Shown here: in pieces, positions 53,001-62,376 of the stretch
Layout of the letters: each line of letters starts with the position of its first letter
Numbering within the stretch: the first letter of the stretch is position 1
Assembly (NCBI GenBank): GCA_002082585.1
Contig: CP020563.1
Coordinates: 7,963,789 to 8,027,788, forward strand
Direction: 5' to 3'
Length of the DNA: 64,000 bases
Source: Kitasatospora albolonga
GTDB taxonomy: Bacteria > Actinomycetota > Actinomycetes > Streptomycetales > Streptomycetaceae
Made by a program: the position numbers and the translations under genes
Notes under the pieces: generated by a model
What the model was told of the DNA's origin: nothing
Seen by the model: only the letters and a program-made list of their open reading frames with translations
The model's database searches: none

Positions 53001-56000
53001 TTGTGTGTTGGTTTGTGTTGGGGTTGATGGTGTGGGTGTGTAGGTGGAGTGGTGCGGCGTGTGTTTTGGTGGTTTGGGTTGTGTGCCAGTAGGTCTGGGC
53101 GGTGGGTGTGGTGACGGTGCCGTGGACGAGTGGTAGGTCTGTTGTGGAGGCGTGGAGGAGTGATTCGAGTCTGCAGGAGGCGATGGTGTTGGGGAGTTGG
53201 GGTTGTGTGAGGTAGCCCGTGATGGCGGCGGGTGGGAGTCCTTGGGCGAGGTGGCGTTGGACGGGGCCGATGTGCAGTAGTCCGCCGCCGGCGATGAGGA
53301 CGTCTTTGGTGCGGGTCATCCGGGTGATGGCGCGTGTGGTGTCGAAGCAGTGGGGGAAGGAGTCGTCGATGACGGTTGTGCCGGGGTGGAGGCGGTCGAT
53401 GTCGAGGAGTGTGGCGTCGCCGCTGACTGCTGTGACGATCAGCCGGGCTTTGTAGACGGTATCGGGGAGTTCCCGGTCTGATTCGAGTATGTCGATGGTG
53501 TTGGCGAGGCCGTGTTGGCGGAGGTGTTCGGCGAGTTGGTTGAGGCGTGGCCGGCTGCCGGGCAGGTCGCAGAGCAGGAGCCGGGCGGGTGGGGTGGGGG
53601 CCTGGCTGAGCAGTAGTTCCAGGGAGGAGGAGCCGATTGAGCCGAGTCCTACGAAGGCGACGGTGAGGTCGCCGAGTTGTTGTCCGGTGGCGTCGAGTGC
53701 GGCGTGGACGGTTTTGACGACGGAGACGACGGTTGTGGCGTGGCCGGTGGTGACGGCTGCGGTGGTGGTGGCGCGTAGGACGTCGAATCCGTAGTTGGTG
53801 TGTGAGGGGATCATGCCGGCGAGGGAGACGGTCCGGGCGCCGAGGGACGAGGCGAGGTCCACGCCGTGGACGGTGTGTCGTAGGAGGGTTTCGCCGGGGG
53901 CGAGTTCGTCGGCGAAGAGCGGTATGCATACGAAGCCGGAACGCCCCAGTGGTGTGCTGAGGGTTTCCAGGAGCCGTGGGTGTCCGTCGGGGAAGAGCAG
54001 GGTCCGCAGTTCTTCGCGGGGGAGTGCCGTTTCGGGGAGCTGTGCGAGGTGGGCGAGGTGGGCGGGGGAGGGCAGGTAGCCGATGAGGGCTGCGTCCATG
54101 GGCTGTTCCTGCCGGGCTATGCCCTGCCCCTGCCCCTGCCCCGGTCCCTGCCCCGGTCCCGGCCTCGGGCTCGGCCTTGGCCCTGGTCCTGGTCGCGGTG
54201 CGGTCCGGTTCCCGGTGCTCCGCTGTTCCGTGACCTGTCCGGTGGGGACTTGTCCGGCCGGTCCCTGTCCGGCGGGGGTGGTCGGGGTGGGGGTGGCCGG
54301 GGGCTGTTTCAGGGCTGGTGCGGCGGTCTGGGTGGGTGTGGCTGGTGGGGGTGTGTCTGCGGCGTGGTTCAGGTCGTCGCGTACCGCGTCTGCGAGGGTG
54401 GCGAGGTCTTGCGGGGTGAGTGCTGTGGCCGATGCGCGGAAGGTGAGCCGCAGTCGTCCGGAGTCCAGGGCGGCGGCCAGGAATACGTCCGTGCCGACCG
54501 GAGGCGGTGTGTACTCGCTGTCGCTGTTGTCCTGGGTGATGGTCAGTGTCTGTCCGCTCTGTGGTTCCAGGGCGGTGAAGTCGAGGTAGGTGAAGAAGAA
54601 CTGTGAGGTCAGGGGCAGTCCGTGGGGCAGGGCCGGCACGGGGCCGTCGTGGATCTGTGCTGCGGTGGCCTCGGCGGCGATGTGCCGCAGGTCGTTCTCG
54701 AAGCCCGCGGTGGGGGGCCGCCCGGACTCCGGGCCGGCCGGGCGCAGGGGTACGGCGGTGGCGTAGGGGCCGAATACCCGGTGTGCGTCGGGCAGGGAGG
54801 GGTTCCGGCCGCTGACGGCGAGGCCGAGTATCAGGTCGCTCTGCCCGGTCGTTGTGGCGAGTGCCCGGTAGTACGCGGTGAGTACGGGGGTGTGGAGGGA
54901 GGTGCTGTTGCGGGAGGCGAGGTCGCGGAGCTTTGTCACCTGGCCGGTGCCGATCGTGAACCCGTGTGTGTGGAAGGGGGTGTGGGGGCCCGTTGTCTTC
55001 CGGCTGCTGTTTTTGGCTTCCTTGCCCAGTACGGGCAGGTGGTAGGGCGCGTTCAGCCGTGTCCACCGGTCCTCGCTGCCCGGCTGCTGCGCTGTAACAG
55101 TGCCTGTTTCGGGGCCTGTTGAGGTGGCCGAGCCGTTTCGTGCGGGGAGGTGGGTGGCGTGGTCGCGGAAGGTGCCGCGCAGTGGGGGCAGGGCAGGGTC
55201 CTCGCCCCGGGACAGGGCGTCGTACGTGGTTGTCAGTTCGCGGATCAGGAGTGCCGCGCTGTATCCGTCGCCGATGATGTGGTGGGCGTGGACCAGGAGG
55301 ACGTGTTCGTCGGGGGTGAGGGTGAGTACGCGCAGGCGCAGCAGTGGCCAGGCCCAGGGTTCGAAGCGGCGTGTGCGTTCGGCGGCGACCCGGGTTTCCA
55401 CGTCGTGGGGGTCGGTGAGGGTCTCGAAGTCGACGGGCAGGCGCAGGGAGGGCGGGAGTTCCTGCTGGATGGCCGGTCGTGTTCCGGCGGGGAAGACGGT
55501 GCGCAGCATGGGGTGCCGGGCCACGAGGGTGTCGACGGTGCTCTGGAAGCGGGTGGTGTCGAGGGGGCCGTGCAGGCGCAGCCGGGTGATCCAGGACGAT
55601 GTTGTGCCCGGTGCGATGGCCTCGGCCAGCAGGAAGCCCTGCTGGGTGGGTGTGAGCGGGAAGGGCGTGGGCCCGCCCCCGGCCCCGGCCCCGCCCCTGG
55701 TCCGGGCTTGGTCGTCCGTTGCTGCCGGGGTCGTGCCGGGTTTCTGTGCCGGGGGCTCTCTGTCTGTTTTCCGTACCGGGGGCTGCGCTGCGCCTGCGCC
55801 TGCGGTGGTGGTGTCTGCTGCTGTGGTGGTGTCCAGGGTGGCGGCGAGGGAGGTGAGGGTGCGGTTGTGGTAGATGACGGTGGGCCGGGGGAGCACCCCG
55901 CCCTGCTGCTTTTCCAGTTGGGCGAATACTTCGAGGACGAGCAGGGAGTCGCCGCCCAGGGTGAAGAAGTCGTCCTCGCGGCATATGTCGTCGGTCTGGA

Positions 56001-59000
56001 GCAGTGCGGACCAGATGCGGGCCAGCCGGATTTCGGTCGGTGTCACGGGCGGTGTGCGGGGGGTGTTGCCGGGCTTTGCCGCCGCTTCCTCTTTCCCCGC
56101 CGTCTGCTGTTCCTGCGCTGCTTCGTGCGCTGCTTCGTGCACCGTTTCGTGCGCCGTTTCGTGCGCCGTTTCGTGTTCGTGTTTGTGTCTGTTTTCCGGT
56201 GGCGTGTCCGTGTGGAGCGAGGGCAGTTGGCGGCGGTCGATCTTGCCTGTGCCGGTGAGGGGCATTTTGTCCAGGGTGGTGATGCGGGAGGGGAGCATGT
56301 ACGGCGGCAGTGCCTGGGCGAGGTGGAGGCGGAGTGCCATGGGGTCCGGGCCGGGGGTTCCGGGCCGGGGGGTGACGAAGGCGGTGAGGCGTTTGCCGTG
56401 GAGGAGGACGACGGCCTGGGTGATGTCGGGGTGGGTCTGGAGCACCGCTTCGATCTCGCCGGGCTCGACCCGGTTGCCCCGGACTTTCACCTGGTCGTCC
56501 AGGCGTCCGAGGAAGTCCAGGGTGCCGTCCTCGGACATCCGTACCCGGTCGCCGCTGCGGTACCAGCGTTTGCCCCGCCGGGTTGTGAACGCGGCTTCGG
56601 TCAGGGCCGGTTCGCCGAGGTAGCCGGGGGTCAGCCCGGTCCCGGTGATGAGGAGCTCGCCGGGTTCGCCGGGCCGCCGGGTCTCCCCGTCGGGGCCGAC
56701 GACCTCGACCTCCGTACCGGAGACGGGGCGGCCGATGGGCAGGTGCCGTACGTGGTCGCCGGGGCGGGTGCGGATGATGTGGCAGGTCGTGTTGATGGTC
56801 GCTTCGGTGGGGCCGTAGAGGTTGGCGATGTGCTGGCTGCTGCCGAAGAGGTCGAACCAGCGGCGTACGTGGGCGGGTGAGAGGGTCTCGCCGCCGACGT
56901 GGAGCCATCTCAGCGCCGACAGGTCGGGGCGGGGTGCGCCGGAGCGGACCCGTTCCTCGGAGGCGGTGAGGAGCTGTTCCCAGAGGGTGGGTACGGAGCT
57001 CCACACGGTGATCCGGGTGCGTTCGACGTGTGTCAGGAGGAGTTCGGGGTCGCGCAGGAGGTCCCGGTCCACGGTGACCACGGTCGCGCCGGTGAGCAGG
57101 GGGGCGAGGAGCTGGCGTACGGAGGCGTCGAAGCAGAGGGATGCGGTCTGGGCGAGGCGGTCGTGCTCGTTGTAACCGAAGGTGCTGATGGCCCAGTTGA
57201 GGTAGTTCTCCATCGAGCGGTAGGTGATCGGGACGGCTTTGGGGCGGCCGGTGGACCCGGAGGTGAAGATGACGTAGGCGAGTGAGTCCGGGTCGGCGGG
57301 GCGGTCCGGGGCGGTGGCTTTTTCGGGGCCGTCCGTCTGCTGCGGGGCGGGCTCGGGTGTGTCGGCGGAGATCAGGGTGATGTCGCCGAGGGTTTCGCCC
57401 GTCGCCCGGGTGGCCGCGTGGCAGAGGACGGTGCGGGTGCCTGAGCGGGTGAGCTGGTCGGTGAGGCGTGCGGGCGGGTGGCTGGGGTCGAGCGGTACCC
57501 AGCCCGCGCCTGTGCGCAGGACGGCGACGACCGAGACGACGGTGTCGGGGCCGGGTTCGGTGAGGAGTCCGACGAGGCTTCCCGGGGTGACGCCGGTGGC
57601 CAGGAGCCGGGCCGCCAGTGTGCGGGAGGCGCGGTCGAGTTCCCCGTACGTCAAAGTGCCTGTCCCCGTTCCGGTTCCCGTTCCGGTTCCCGTTCCGGTT
57701 CCCGTTCCGGTTCCCGTTCCGGTTCCCGTTCCGGTTCCCGTTTCGGTTCCCGTTCCGGTTCCCGTTCCGGTTCCCGTTTCGGTTCCCGTTCCGGTTCCCG
57801 TTCCGGTTCCCGTTCCCGTGCCGGTGCCTGTCCCGATGCCCGTCCCCGTCCCCGTCCCCGTGCTGGTGCTGGTGCCGGTGTCGACGGCGACCGCGTCGGG
57901 GGTGGCACGGAACCGGGCGAGGAGCCGTTCCACGATGGTGGTTCCCTGGGCAGGGGCAGGGGTGGTTCCTGGGGTGAGGGTGCTCAGTTCGTTGTGGAAG
58001 TCGCGGTCCAGGCGGGCCACTGTTGCCGGGTCGAAGAGGCGGGCGGGGTAGTTCCAGGAGAGGCGCAGGGTTGTGCCGTCCTGCCAGCACAGCAGGCTGA
58101 GGCGGGTTGTGGGGGTTCCGGTTCCGGCTGCGGTCGGCCGTACGGTCACCGGGCAGTGTTCGTCGAGGGTGGCGGGGAAGCGGGCGAAGCTGAAACCGGC
58201 CGGGCTCGCTGTCCGCAGCCCTGTGCCCGGTCGGCCCGGGGGCAGCAGCCGGGCCAGGTCGAGGCTGGTGGGTGTTGCGTGCTGCTCGTTCTCCAGCCAG
58301 ATCCGCCCGACCCGTTCGGCCAGGGCCCATACCGGTTCGTCCGGGTCGGTCTCGCAGAGGAGGGGGAGGGTGTCGGCCAGTGGCCCGACGAGCCGGTCCA
58401 GGCCCGGTAGCCGTCCCTCGCGCCGGGCGCGGGCGACGTTGACGGTGATCCCGCGCTGTCCGCTCCAGCGGGCCAGGCAGCGTATCTGGGTGGCGAGCAG
58501 GAGGTGGAACAGGCTGACTCCGTGGGCGGCGGCGCGTTCTTCCAGCAGGGTGGTGAGTGCCGGGGTGAGGGCGCTCTGGTGGGCGGTCAGGGGAGCCGCG
58601 GGGAGGGTGGCGGGGTCGCTGTCGTAGGGCAGTTGCAGTGTTCCGTCCCGGCCGGTCAGCCGGTGTGACCAGTACCGCAGGTCGGCGGCGAGGGCGGTGG
58701 AGCCCGTCGTGGAGGAGCGCTCCTGGGCGGCCGCGGCCGCGTACCGGGCGAAGTCGGCGGCGAGGGCGGGCAGTGGCGGCGCGCCCCCTCCCTCCTTTTT
58801 GCCCCCGCCCTCTTCCTTTTGGAGGGGCTGCCCGTGGGTGAGAGCGGTGTAGAGGGCCCAGAGCTCCTGGGCGAGGACGTTGAGGCTGTAGCCGTCCCCG
58901 GCGGCGTGGTGGATCACCAGCACGAGATGGGCCAGGTCCGGGCTTTCCCGGGCGAGGAGTGCGCGTACGGGGGGTTCGGCGGCCAGGTCGAAGGGCCGGT

Positions 59001-62000
59001 TGCGCAGGGCGGTTTCGAGGTCCTCGATCCGGCCGTGGCACTCCCGTGCCTCGTACCAGGCGGACAGTGCTGTGGGCGGTGCGATGTGCTGCTGAGGGCC
59101 TGCTGTGCTGTTGTCGTTGCTGCTGTTGTGGATGCGGAGGCGGAGCATGGTGTGCCGGTCGGCGAGCGCGGTGAGTGCGTGTTCGAGGAGTCCGGTGTCC
59201 AGGGGGCCCTGGACGGTCTGGCGGACGTAGCCGTGGGCCGGGAGGCCGGGGTGGAGCCGGCTGCTGGTGTGGAGGGCCAGTTGGACGGGGGTGAGCGGGA
59301 ACGGTACGCCGTCCGCGACGGGGGAGGGGGCCGCCAGGGCTACTGGGGGCACCGGGGGTGTTGGTGGGGGGTCGGTGGGGGTGTCGAGGTGTGCGGCGAG
59401 TTCGCGGACGGTCCGGTACTCGAAGAAGAGTGTGGCGGGCAGCGCGGTGCCCAGTTCGCGTTCGAGCTGCCGTACGAGGTCGACGGCGGCGAGTGAGTCG
59501 AGTCCCAGGGTGAGGAACGGCTCGTCGTCGGGGATCTGGGCGGGCGGCAGCCGCAGCGCACCGGCCAGGAGCCGGCGCAGCAGGGCGGCGGTGCCGGTAC
59601 CCGTTTCCGTACGGGTGCCGCTGCCGGGTATCCGCTCCGTGGCGGGCGCCGGGCTGCTCAACGGCGCGGACGACGGCTCGTTCAAGGACGACGGCCTGTG
59701 CGGGGCAGACGGCGTGTGCGGGGGTGAGGGCGTGTGCGGGGGTGAGGGCGGGTGGGGGGCCGGGGGTGTCAGATCGGCGAGCAGTACCTGTGCGGTATCG
59801 GCCCCGCAGGCCGTACGGAGTGCCGCCAGGGCGGGTGCGGTGGCGACCGGCAGGCTTCCGGCCCGTTGTACGGGGGCGGGGCCCGGCGCCGTCCGTGTGC
59901 CGAGACCGGTGGCCATGCCCGTCCCGGCGATCGCGGCGAGGTTCACGGACTGCCACGGCCTGCCCGCCCGCCGCTGCGACGCGGCGAACGCGTCGAGGAA
60001 GGCGTTGGCTCCGGCGTAGTCGCCCAGGGCGCCCGCCAGGCCGGGGAGCAGGGCGCAGACCGAGGAGAACGCCACGCAGACCGCGGGGTGGAGGCCGTGC
60101 CGTCGCAGCCCGAGGGAGAGCAGCACGGTGCCCCGGGTCTTGGCGGCCAGGGCCTGGGCGGTCTCGTCCGTGTTCCGGTTGCGCAGGGTGCCGGGGCGTA
60201 CCACTCCGGCCGCGTGGAACAGGGCGTCCAGGCGCGGCAGCTGGGAGAGGAGTGTGTCGGTGTCCTGCTCGGAGGTGATGTCGGCCGTGTGGTAGTGGGC
60301 GGTTGCGCCGAGCGTGCGGAGTTCCTCGAGGAGTCCGGCGGGGGGCCGGGGTGAGCGCCCGGCGAGTACGAGGGTGGGGCGGCCGCGTGCGGCCAGGTCC
60401 CGGGCGAGCGCGCCGCCGATTCCGCCGCCGCCTCCGGTGATGAGGAAGGTCCCGTCGGGCGGCAGCGGGGGCGGTGCCGCGGTGCCCGGTGCCAGGGGGA
60501 CGGTGCCACGGACGAGTCTGCGGCCCGCACGCCGGGCGACGGTGGTGGCCTGCCCGGGGGCGGTGTGTGCCCGGAGTTCGGCGAGTACGGCGTCGAGCCG
60601 CTGGGCGGGGGTGTCCAGTGAGCAGAGGTCGAGGGCGGTGGCCGAGCAGCCCGGGGTCTCCTGAGGCAGGGCCAGCAGCAGCCCGTTCAGCATGGCGTGG
60701 GCCGGCCGCGGCCGTTCGGGGGCGGCGCCCGTGGTGTGGACGTCTTCCGTGAGCACGACCAGCCGGCCGGCCTGGGTCGCATCGAGCAGGGCGAGAGCCT
60801 CGTCGAAGGCGGCCAGTGCGGCATTCTGCGCCGCCCCGAGCGTGTCGGCGTCGTCCTGGGCGGGCGCGGGCCCGGCCACCAGGACCACGGCGTCCGGCGG
60901 CCCGTCGCCCGGGGCGTGCAGGCGCAGGCCCGCGGCGGAGAGCTCCCCGGCGAGCCGGTCGGCCGACGGGGCGTCAGACCCGGTCAGCAGCACGGAAAGC
61001 GCCGCGTCCGGCAGGGTTTCGGGCAGGGGGGCGTCCTCCCACAGCACCTGGTGGAGCAGCGGGTTCACCGGCGGGTCGGCGGCCCAGTACCGCCGCCGCT
61101 GGAAGGGGTAGGGAGGCACCGGAACCCGCTGGTGGCCGGTGTCGAGCGAGGTGCGGTCCAGCGGTACACCGCGCGCCCACAGCCGCCCGGCGGTCTCCAG
61201 GAGCGCGCCGCGCCCGTCGTGCCGCAGCGGCCGGTCGCCGGAGTCTCCCGGCAGGGCGGGTATCACCATTACCCGCCCGCACGGACCACTGCCGCCGCCG
61301 CTGGGGCTGCCTTCGGTTCCGGTGTTCCCGCCGCCACTGGCGTCCGGGCCTCCCGCACGCCGTACCCCAGCCCCAGCAGCAGTCGAAGCCGCAGCCGCAG
61401 CCGCAGTCGAAGCCGCCGAAGCCGCATCCGCAGCCGAAGCCGTCGCATCCGTATCCGCGGTCGCAGCCGCTGCTGCCGCGTGGGCCGCGCCCGACAGGGT
61501 CGCCCCGTGCCCGATCTCCACGAACGTGTCGAATCCCTCCCCGGCCATGCGCTCCACGGCGGCCCCGAACAGCACGGGCCGCAGGGCGTGGCCGCGCAGG
61601 TACTCGGGGCTGAGGACGGGCTGCCACTGTGCGGTGACGGTGCTCATCAGCGCGATGGCCGGGGGGTGGAGGGTGAGTGCGCGGGCGGCGTCGGCGAGCC
61701 GGCCGGCGACCGGCTGCATGAGCGGTGAGTGGAAGGCGCGCGAGACGTGCAGGCGGCGTACGGGGACACCCCGGGCGCTGAGGTCGCGGGCGGCGCGTTC
61801 GACGGCGGGGACGGTGCCGGAGAGGACCTGGAGCCCGGGGCCGTTGTACGCGGCCACGGTGAGGTCACCGCCGGCCCCGGCCACCGTGTCGGCGACCGCG
61901 TCGGCGGCGGGCTTCTCTGCGGCGCGGACGGCGAGCATGGCGCCGGGCCCGGTGAGCGTCCCCATCAGGCGGCCGCGTTCGGCCGCGAACCGTACGGCGT

Positions 62001-62376
62001 CCTTCAGGGTCAGTATCCCGGCGGTACAGGCGGCGGTGATCTCCCCGACGCTGTGCCCGGCGACGGCGTCGGGCTCCACGCCCCAGTCCCGCAGCTGCCG
62101 GGCGAGGGCGACCCCGGAAGCGACGAGCAGAGGCTGCGCCACCTCCGTCATGGTCCGGCCGGCGGGGTCCGTCCCGGGGTCCAGGGCCCAGTCCACAAGG
62201 GGCCGCCCGTTCACGGGCCCGGCAAGCGCGGACGCCTCGTCCAGGGTGTCGCGGAACACCGGCGCCGTACGGTACAGGGCCCGGTCCCGGCCCGGGGACC
62301 GGGCGCCCTGCCCGGGAAACAGGAAGACCAGGCGTGCCCGGGTGGGGGCAAGGCCCTCGATGCGTGCGGCAGGCAT
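52870..62376 (-). CDS. hybrid PKS-NRPS megasynthase, C-terminal part with AAR-like reductase
   Basis: The frame gives 3168 residues and is open upstream to about 62470. Domains in order: AT (about 12-300; GHSVGE and SRAFH, suggesting malonyl-CoA); KR (about 470-830; [17 protein letters not shown]); ACP (about 905-985; GLDSLAAVD); C (HHAAGDG near 1155); A ([19 protein letters not shown], about 1480-2050); PCP ([12 protein letters not shown] near 2142); second C (HHIIGDG near 2365); a Pro/Gly/Gln linker; and a C-terminal domain (about 2758-3130) resembling cyanobacterial acyl-ACP reductase. That domain has [34 protein letters not shown] and a matching cysteine in [12 protein letters not shown] (Cys3068). 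It should build a polyketide-amino acid chain and may release an aldehyde. The last 40 residues come from antisense IS sequence. The A-domain pocket reads roughly D-A-R-S-H-G-L-I-N, with no confident substrate. Confidence 0.9.
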   Translation of the reverse strand: MPAARIEGLAPTRARLVFLFPGQGARSPGRDRALYRTAPVFRDTLDEASALAGPVNGRPLVDWALDPGTDPAGRTMTEVAQPLLVASGVALARQLRDWGVEPDAVAGHSVGEITAACTAGILTLKDAVRFAAERGRLMGTLTGPGAMLAVRAAEKPAADAVADTVAGAGGDLTVAAYNGPGLQVLSGTVPAVERAARDLSARGVPVRRLHVSRAFHSPLMQPVAGRLADAARALTLHPPAIALMSTVTAQWQPVLSPEYLRGHALRPVLFGAAVERMAGEGFDTFVEIGHGATLSGAAHAAAAAATADTDATASAADAASAASTAAAAAASTAAGAGVRRAGGPDASGGGNTGTEGSPSGGGSGPCGRVMVIPALPGDSGDRPLRHDGRGALLETAGRLWARGVPLDRTSLDTGHQRVPVPPYPFQRRRYWAADPPVNPLLHQVLWEDAPLPETLPDAALSVLLTGSDAPSADRLAGELSAAGLRLHAPGDGPPDAVVLVAGPAPAQDDADTLGAAQNAALAAFDEALALLDATQAGRLVVLTEDVHTTGAAPERPRPAHAMLNGLLLALPQETPGCSATALDLCSLDTPAQRLDAVLAELRAHTAPGQATTVARRAGRRLVRGTVPLAPGTAAPPPLPPDGTFLITGGGGGIGGALARDLAARGRPTLVLAGRSPRPPAGLLEELRTLGATAHYHTADITSEQDTDTLLSQLPRLDALFHAAGVVRPGTLRNRNTDETAQALAAKTRGTVLLSLGLRRHGLHPAVCVAFSSVCALLPGLAGALGDYAGANAFLDAFAASQRRAGRPWQSVNLAAIAGTGMATGLGTRTAPGPAPVQRAGSLPVATAPALAALRTACGADTAQVLLADLTPPAPHPPSPPHTPSPPHTPSAPHRPSSLNEPSSAPLSSPAPATERIPGSGTRTETGTGTAALLRRLLAGALRLPPAQIPDDEPFLTLGLDSLAAVDLVRQLERELGTALPATLFFEYRTVRELAAHLDTPTDPPPTPPVPPVALAAPSPVADGVPFPLTPVQLALHTSSRLHPGLPAHGYVRQTVQGPLDTGLLEHALTALADRHTMLRLRIHNSSNDNSTAGPQQHIAPPTALSAWYEARECHGRIEDLETALRNRPFDLAAEPPVRALLARESPDLAHLVLVIHHAAGDGYSLNVLAQELWALYTALTHGQPLQKEEGGGKKEGGGAPPLPALAADFARYAAAAAQERSSTTGSTALAADLRYWSHRLTGRDGTLQLPYDSDPATLPAAPLTAHQSALTPALTTLLEERAAAHGVSLFHLLLATQIRCLARWSGQRGITVNVARARREGRLPGLDRLVGPLADTLPLLCETDPDEPVWALAERVGRIWLENEQHATPTSLDLARLLPPGRPGTGLRTASPAGFSFARFPATLDEHCPVTVRPTAAGTGTPTTRLSLLCWQDGTTLRLSWNYPARLFDPATVARLDRDFHNELSTLTPGTTPAPAQGTTIVERLLARFRATPDAVAVDTGTSTSTGTGTGTGIGTGTGTGTGTGTGTGTGTETGTGTGTGTGTETGTGTGTGTGTGTGTGTGTGTGTGTGTGTLTYGELDRASRTLAARLLATGVTPGSLVGLLTEPGPDTVVSVVAVLRTGAGWVPLDPSHPPARLTDQLTRSGTRTVLCHAATRATGETLGDITLISADTPEPAPQQTDGPEKATAPDRPADPDSLAYVIFTSGSTGRPKAVPITYRSMENYLNWAISTFGYNEHDRLAQTASLCFDASVRQLLAPLLTGATVVTVDRDLLRDPELLLTHVERTRITVWSSVPTLWEQLLTASEERVRSGAPRPDLSALRWLHVGGETLSPAHVRRWFDLFGSSQHIANLYGPTEATINTTCHIIRTRPGDHVRHLPIGRPVSGTEVEVVGPDGETRRPGEPGELLITGTGLTPGYLGEPALTEAAFTTRRGKRWYRSGDRVRMSEDGTLDFLGRLDDQVKVRGNRVEPGEIEAVLQTHPDITQAVVLLHGKRLTAFVTPRPGTPGPDPMALRLHLAQALPPYMLPSRITTLDKMPLTGTGKIDRRQLPSLHTDTPPENRHKHEHETAHETAHETVHEAAHEAAQEQQTAGKEEAAAKPGNTPRTPPVTPTEIRLARIWSALLQTDDICREDDFFTLGGDSLLVLEVFAQLEKQQGGVLPRPTVIYHNRTLTSLAATLDTTTAADTTTAGAGAAQPPVRKTDREPPAQKPGTTPAATDDQARTRGGAGAGGGPTPFPLTPTQQGFLLAEAIAPGTTSSWITRLRLHGPLDTTRFQSTVDTLVARHPMLRTVFPAGTRPAIQQELPPSLRLPVDFETLTDPHDVETRVAAERTRRFEPWAWPLLRLRVLTLTPDEHVLLVHAHHIIGDGYSAALLIRELTTTYDALSRGEDPALPPLRGTFRDHATHLPARNGSATSTGPETGTVTAQQPGSEDRWTRLNAPYHLPVLGKEAKNSSRKTTGPHTPFHTHGFTIGTGQVTKLRDLASRNSTSLHTPVLTAYYRALATTTGQSDLILGLAVSGRNPSLPDAHRVFGPYATAVPLRPAGPESGRPPTAGFENDLRHIAAEATAAQIHDGPVPALPHGLPLTSQFFFTYLDFTALEPQSGQTLTITQDNSDSEYTPPPVGTDVFLAAALDSGRLRLTFRASATALTPQDLATLADAVRDDLNHAADTPPPATPTQTAAPALKQPPATPTPTTPAGQGPAGQVPTGQVTEQRSTGNRTAPRPGPGPRPSPRPGPGQGPGQGQGQGIARQEQPMDAALIGYLPSPAHLAHLAQLPETALPREELRTLLFPDGHPRLLETLSTPLGRSGFVCIPLFADELAPGETLLRHTVHGVDLASSLGARTVSLAGMIPSHTNYGFDVLRATTTAAVTTGHATTVVSVVKTVHAALDATGQQLGDLTVAFVGLGSIGSSSLELLLSQAPTPPARLLLCDLPGSRPRLNQLAEHLRQHGLANTIDILESDRELPDTVYKARLIVTAVSGDATLLDIDRLHPGTTVIDDSFPHCFDTTRAITRMTRTKDVLIAGGGLLHIGPVQRHLAQGLPPAAITGYLTQPQLPNTIASCRLESLLHASTTDLPLVHGTVTTPTAQTYWHTTQTTKTHAAPLHLHTHTINPNTNQHTTPGGHQGAVHDEHDVLGEPLAGLESEHRSEAIDDPAHRRLRHP
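54112..54240. repeat. Pro/Gly/Gln low-complexity linker repeat
   Basis: Repeats of CTGCCC and GGTCC words encode a [12 protein letters not shown] linker between the second C domain and the AAR-like domain. Confidence 0.7.
56114..56192. repeat. 12-bp tandem repeat encoding His-Glu-Thr/Ala-Ala/Val units
   Basis: Copies related to TTTCGTGCGCCG encode [16 protein letters not shown] between the A and PCP domains. The frame is maintained. Confidence 0.8.
57667..57815. repeat. 12-bp tandem repeat encoding (Gly-Thr)n in the A domain
   Basis: About twelve copies of CGGTTCCCGTTC (minus strand GGA ACC GGA ACG) lie in a loop near the start of the A domain, with two TTTCGG variants 36 bp apart. Flanking degenerate copies extend the low-complexity block to about 57880. 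Confidence 0.92.
59698..59757. repeat. 18-bp direct repeat in the KR-ACP linker
   Basis: GGCGTGTGCGGGGGTGAG occurs twice in tandem with a partial third copy, encoding a SPPHTP-type proline-rich linker. Confidence 0.75.
61376..61484. repeat. GCAGCC-type microsatellite encoding an Ala-rich linker
   Basis: Irregular runs of GCAGCC, GAAGCC and GCATCC encode an alanine-rich stretch of about 35 residues after the AT domain. Confidence 0.8.

Noticed and set aside
57478..58410. Plus-strand frames with SGSRSGSR repeats and PVPVPV repeats
   Set aside because: These are other-frame readings of the 12-bp tandem repeat within the A domain.
52967..59956. 2329-residue second frame on the minus strand overlapping the megasynthase
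   Set aside because: Arg/Pro/His-rich translation without domains; a shadow created by the composition of the true frame.
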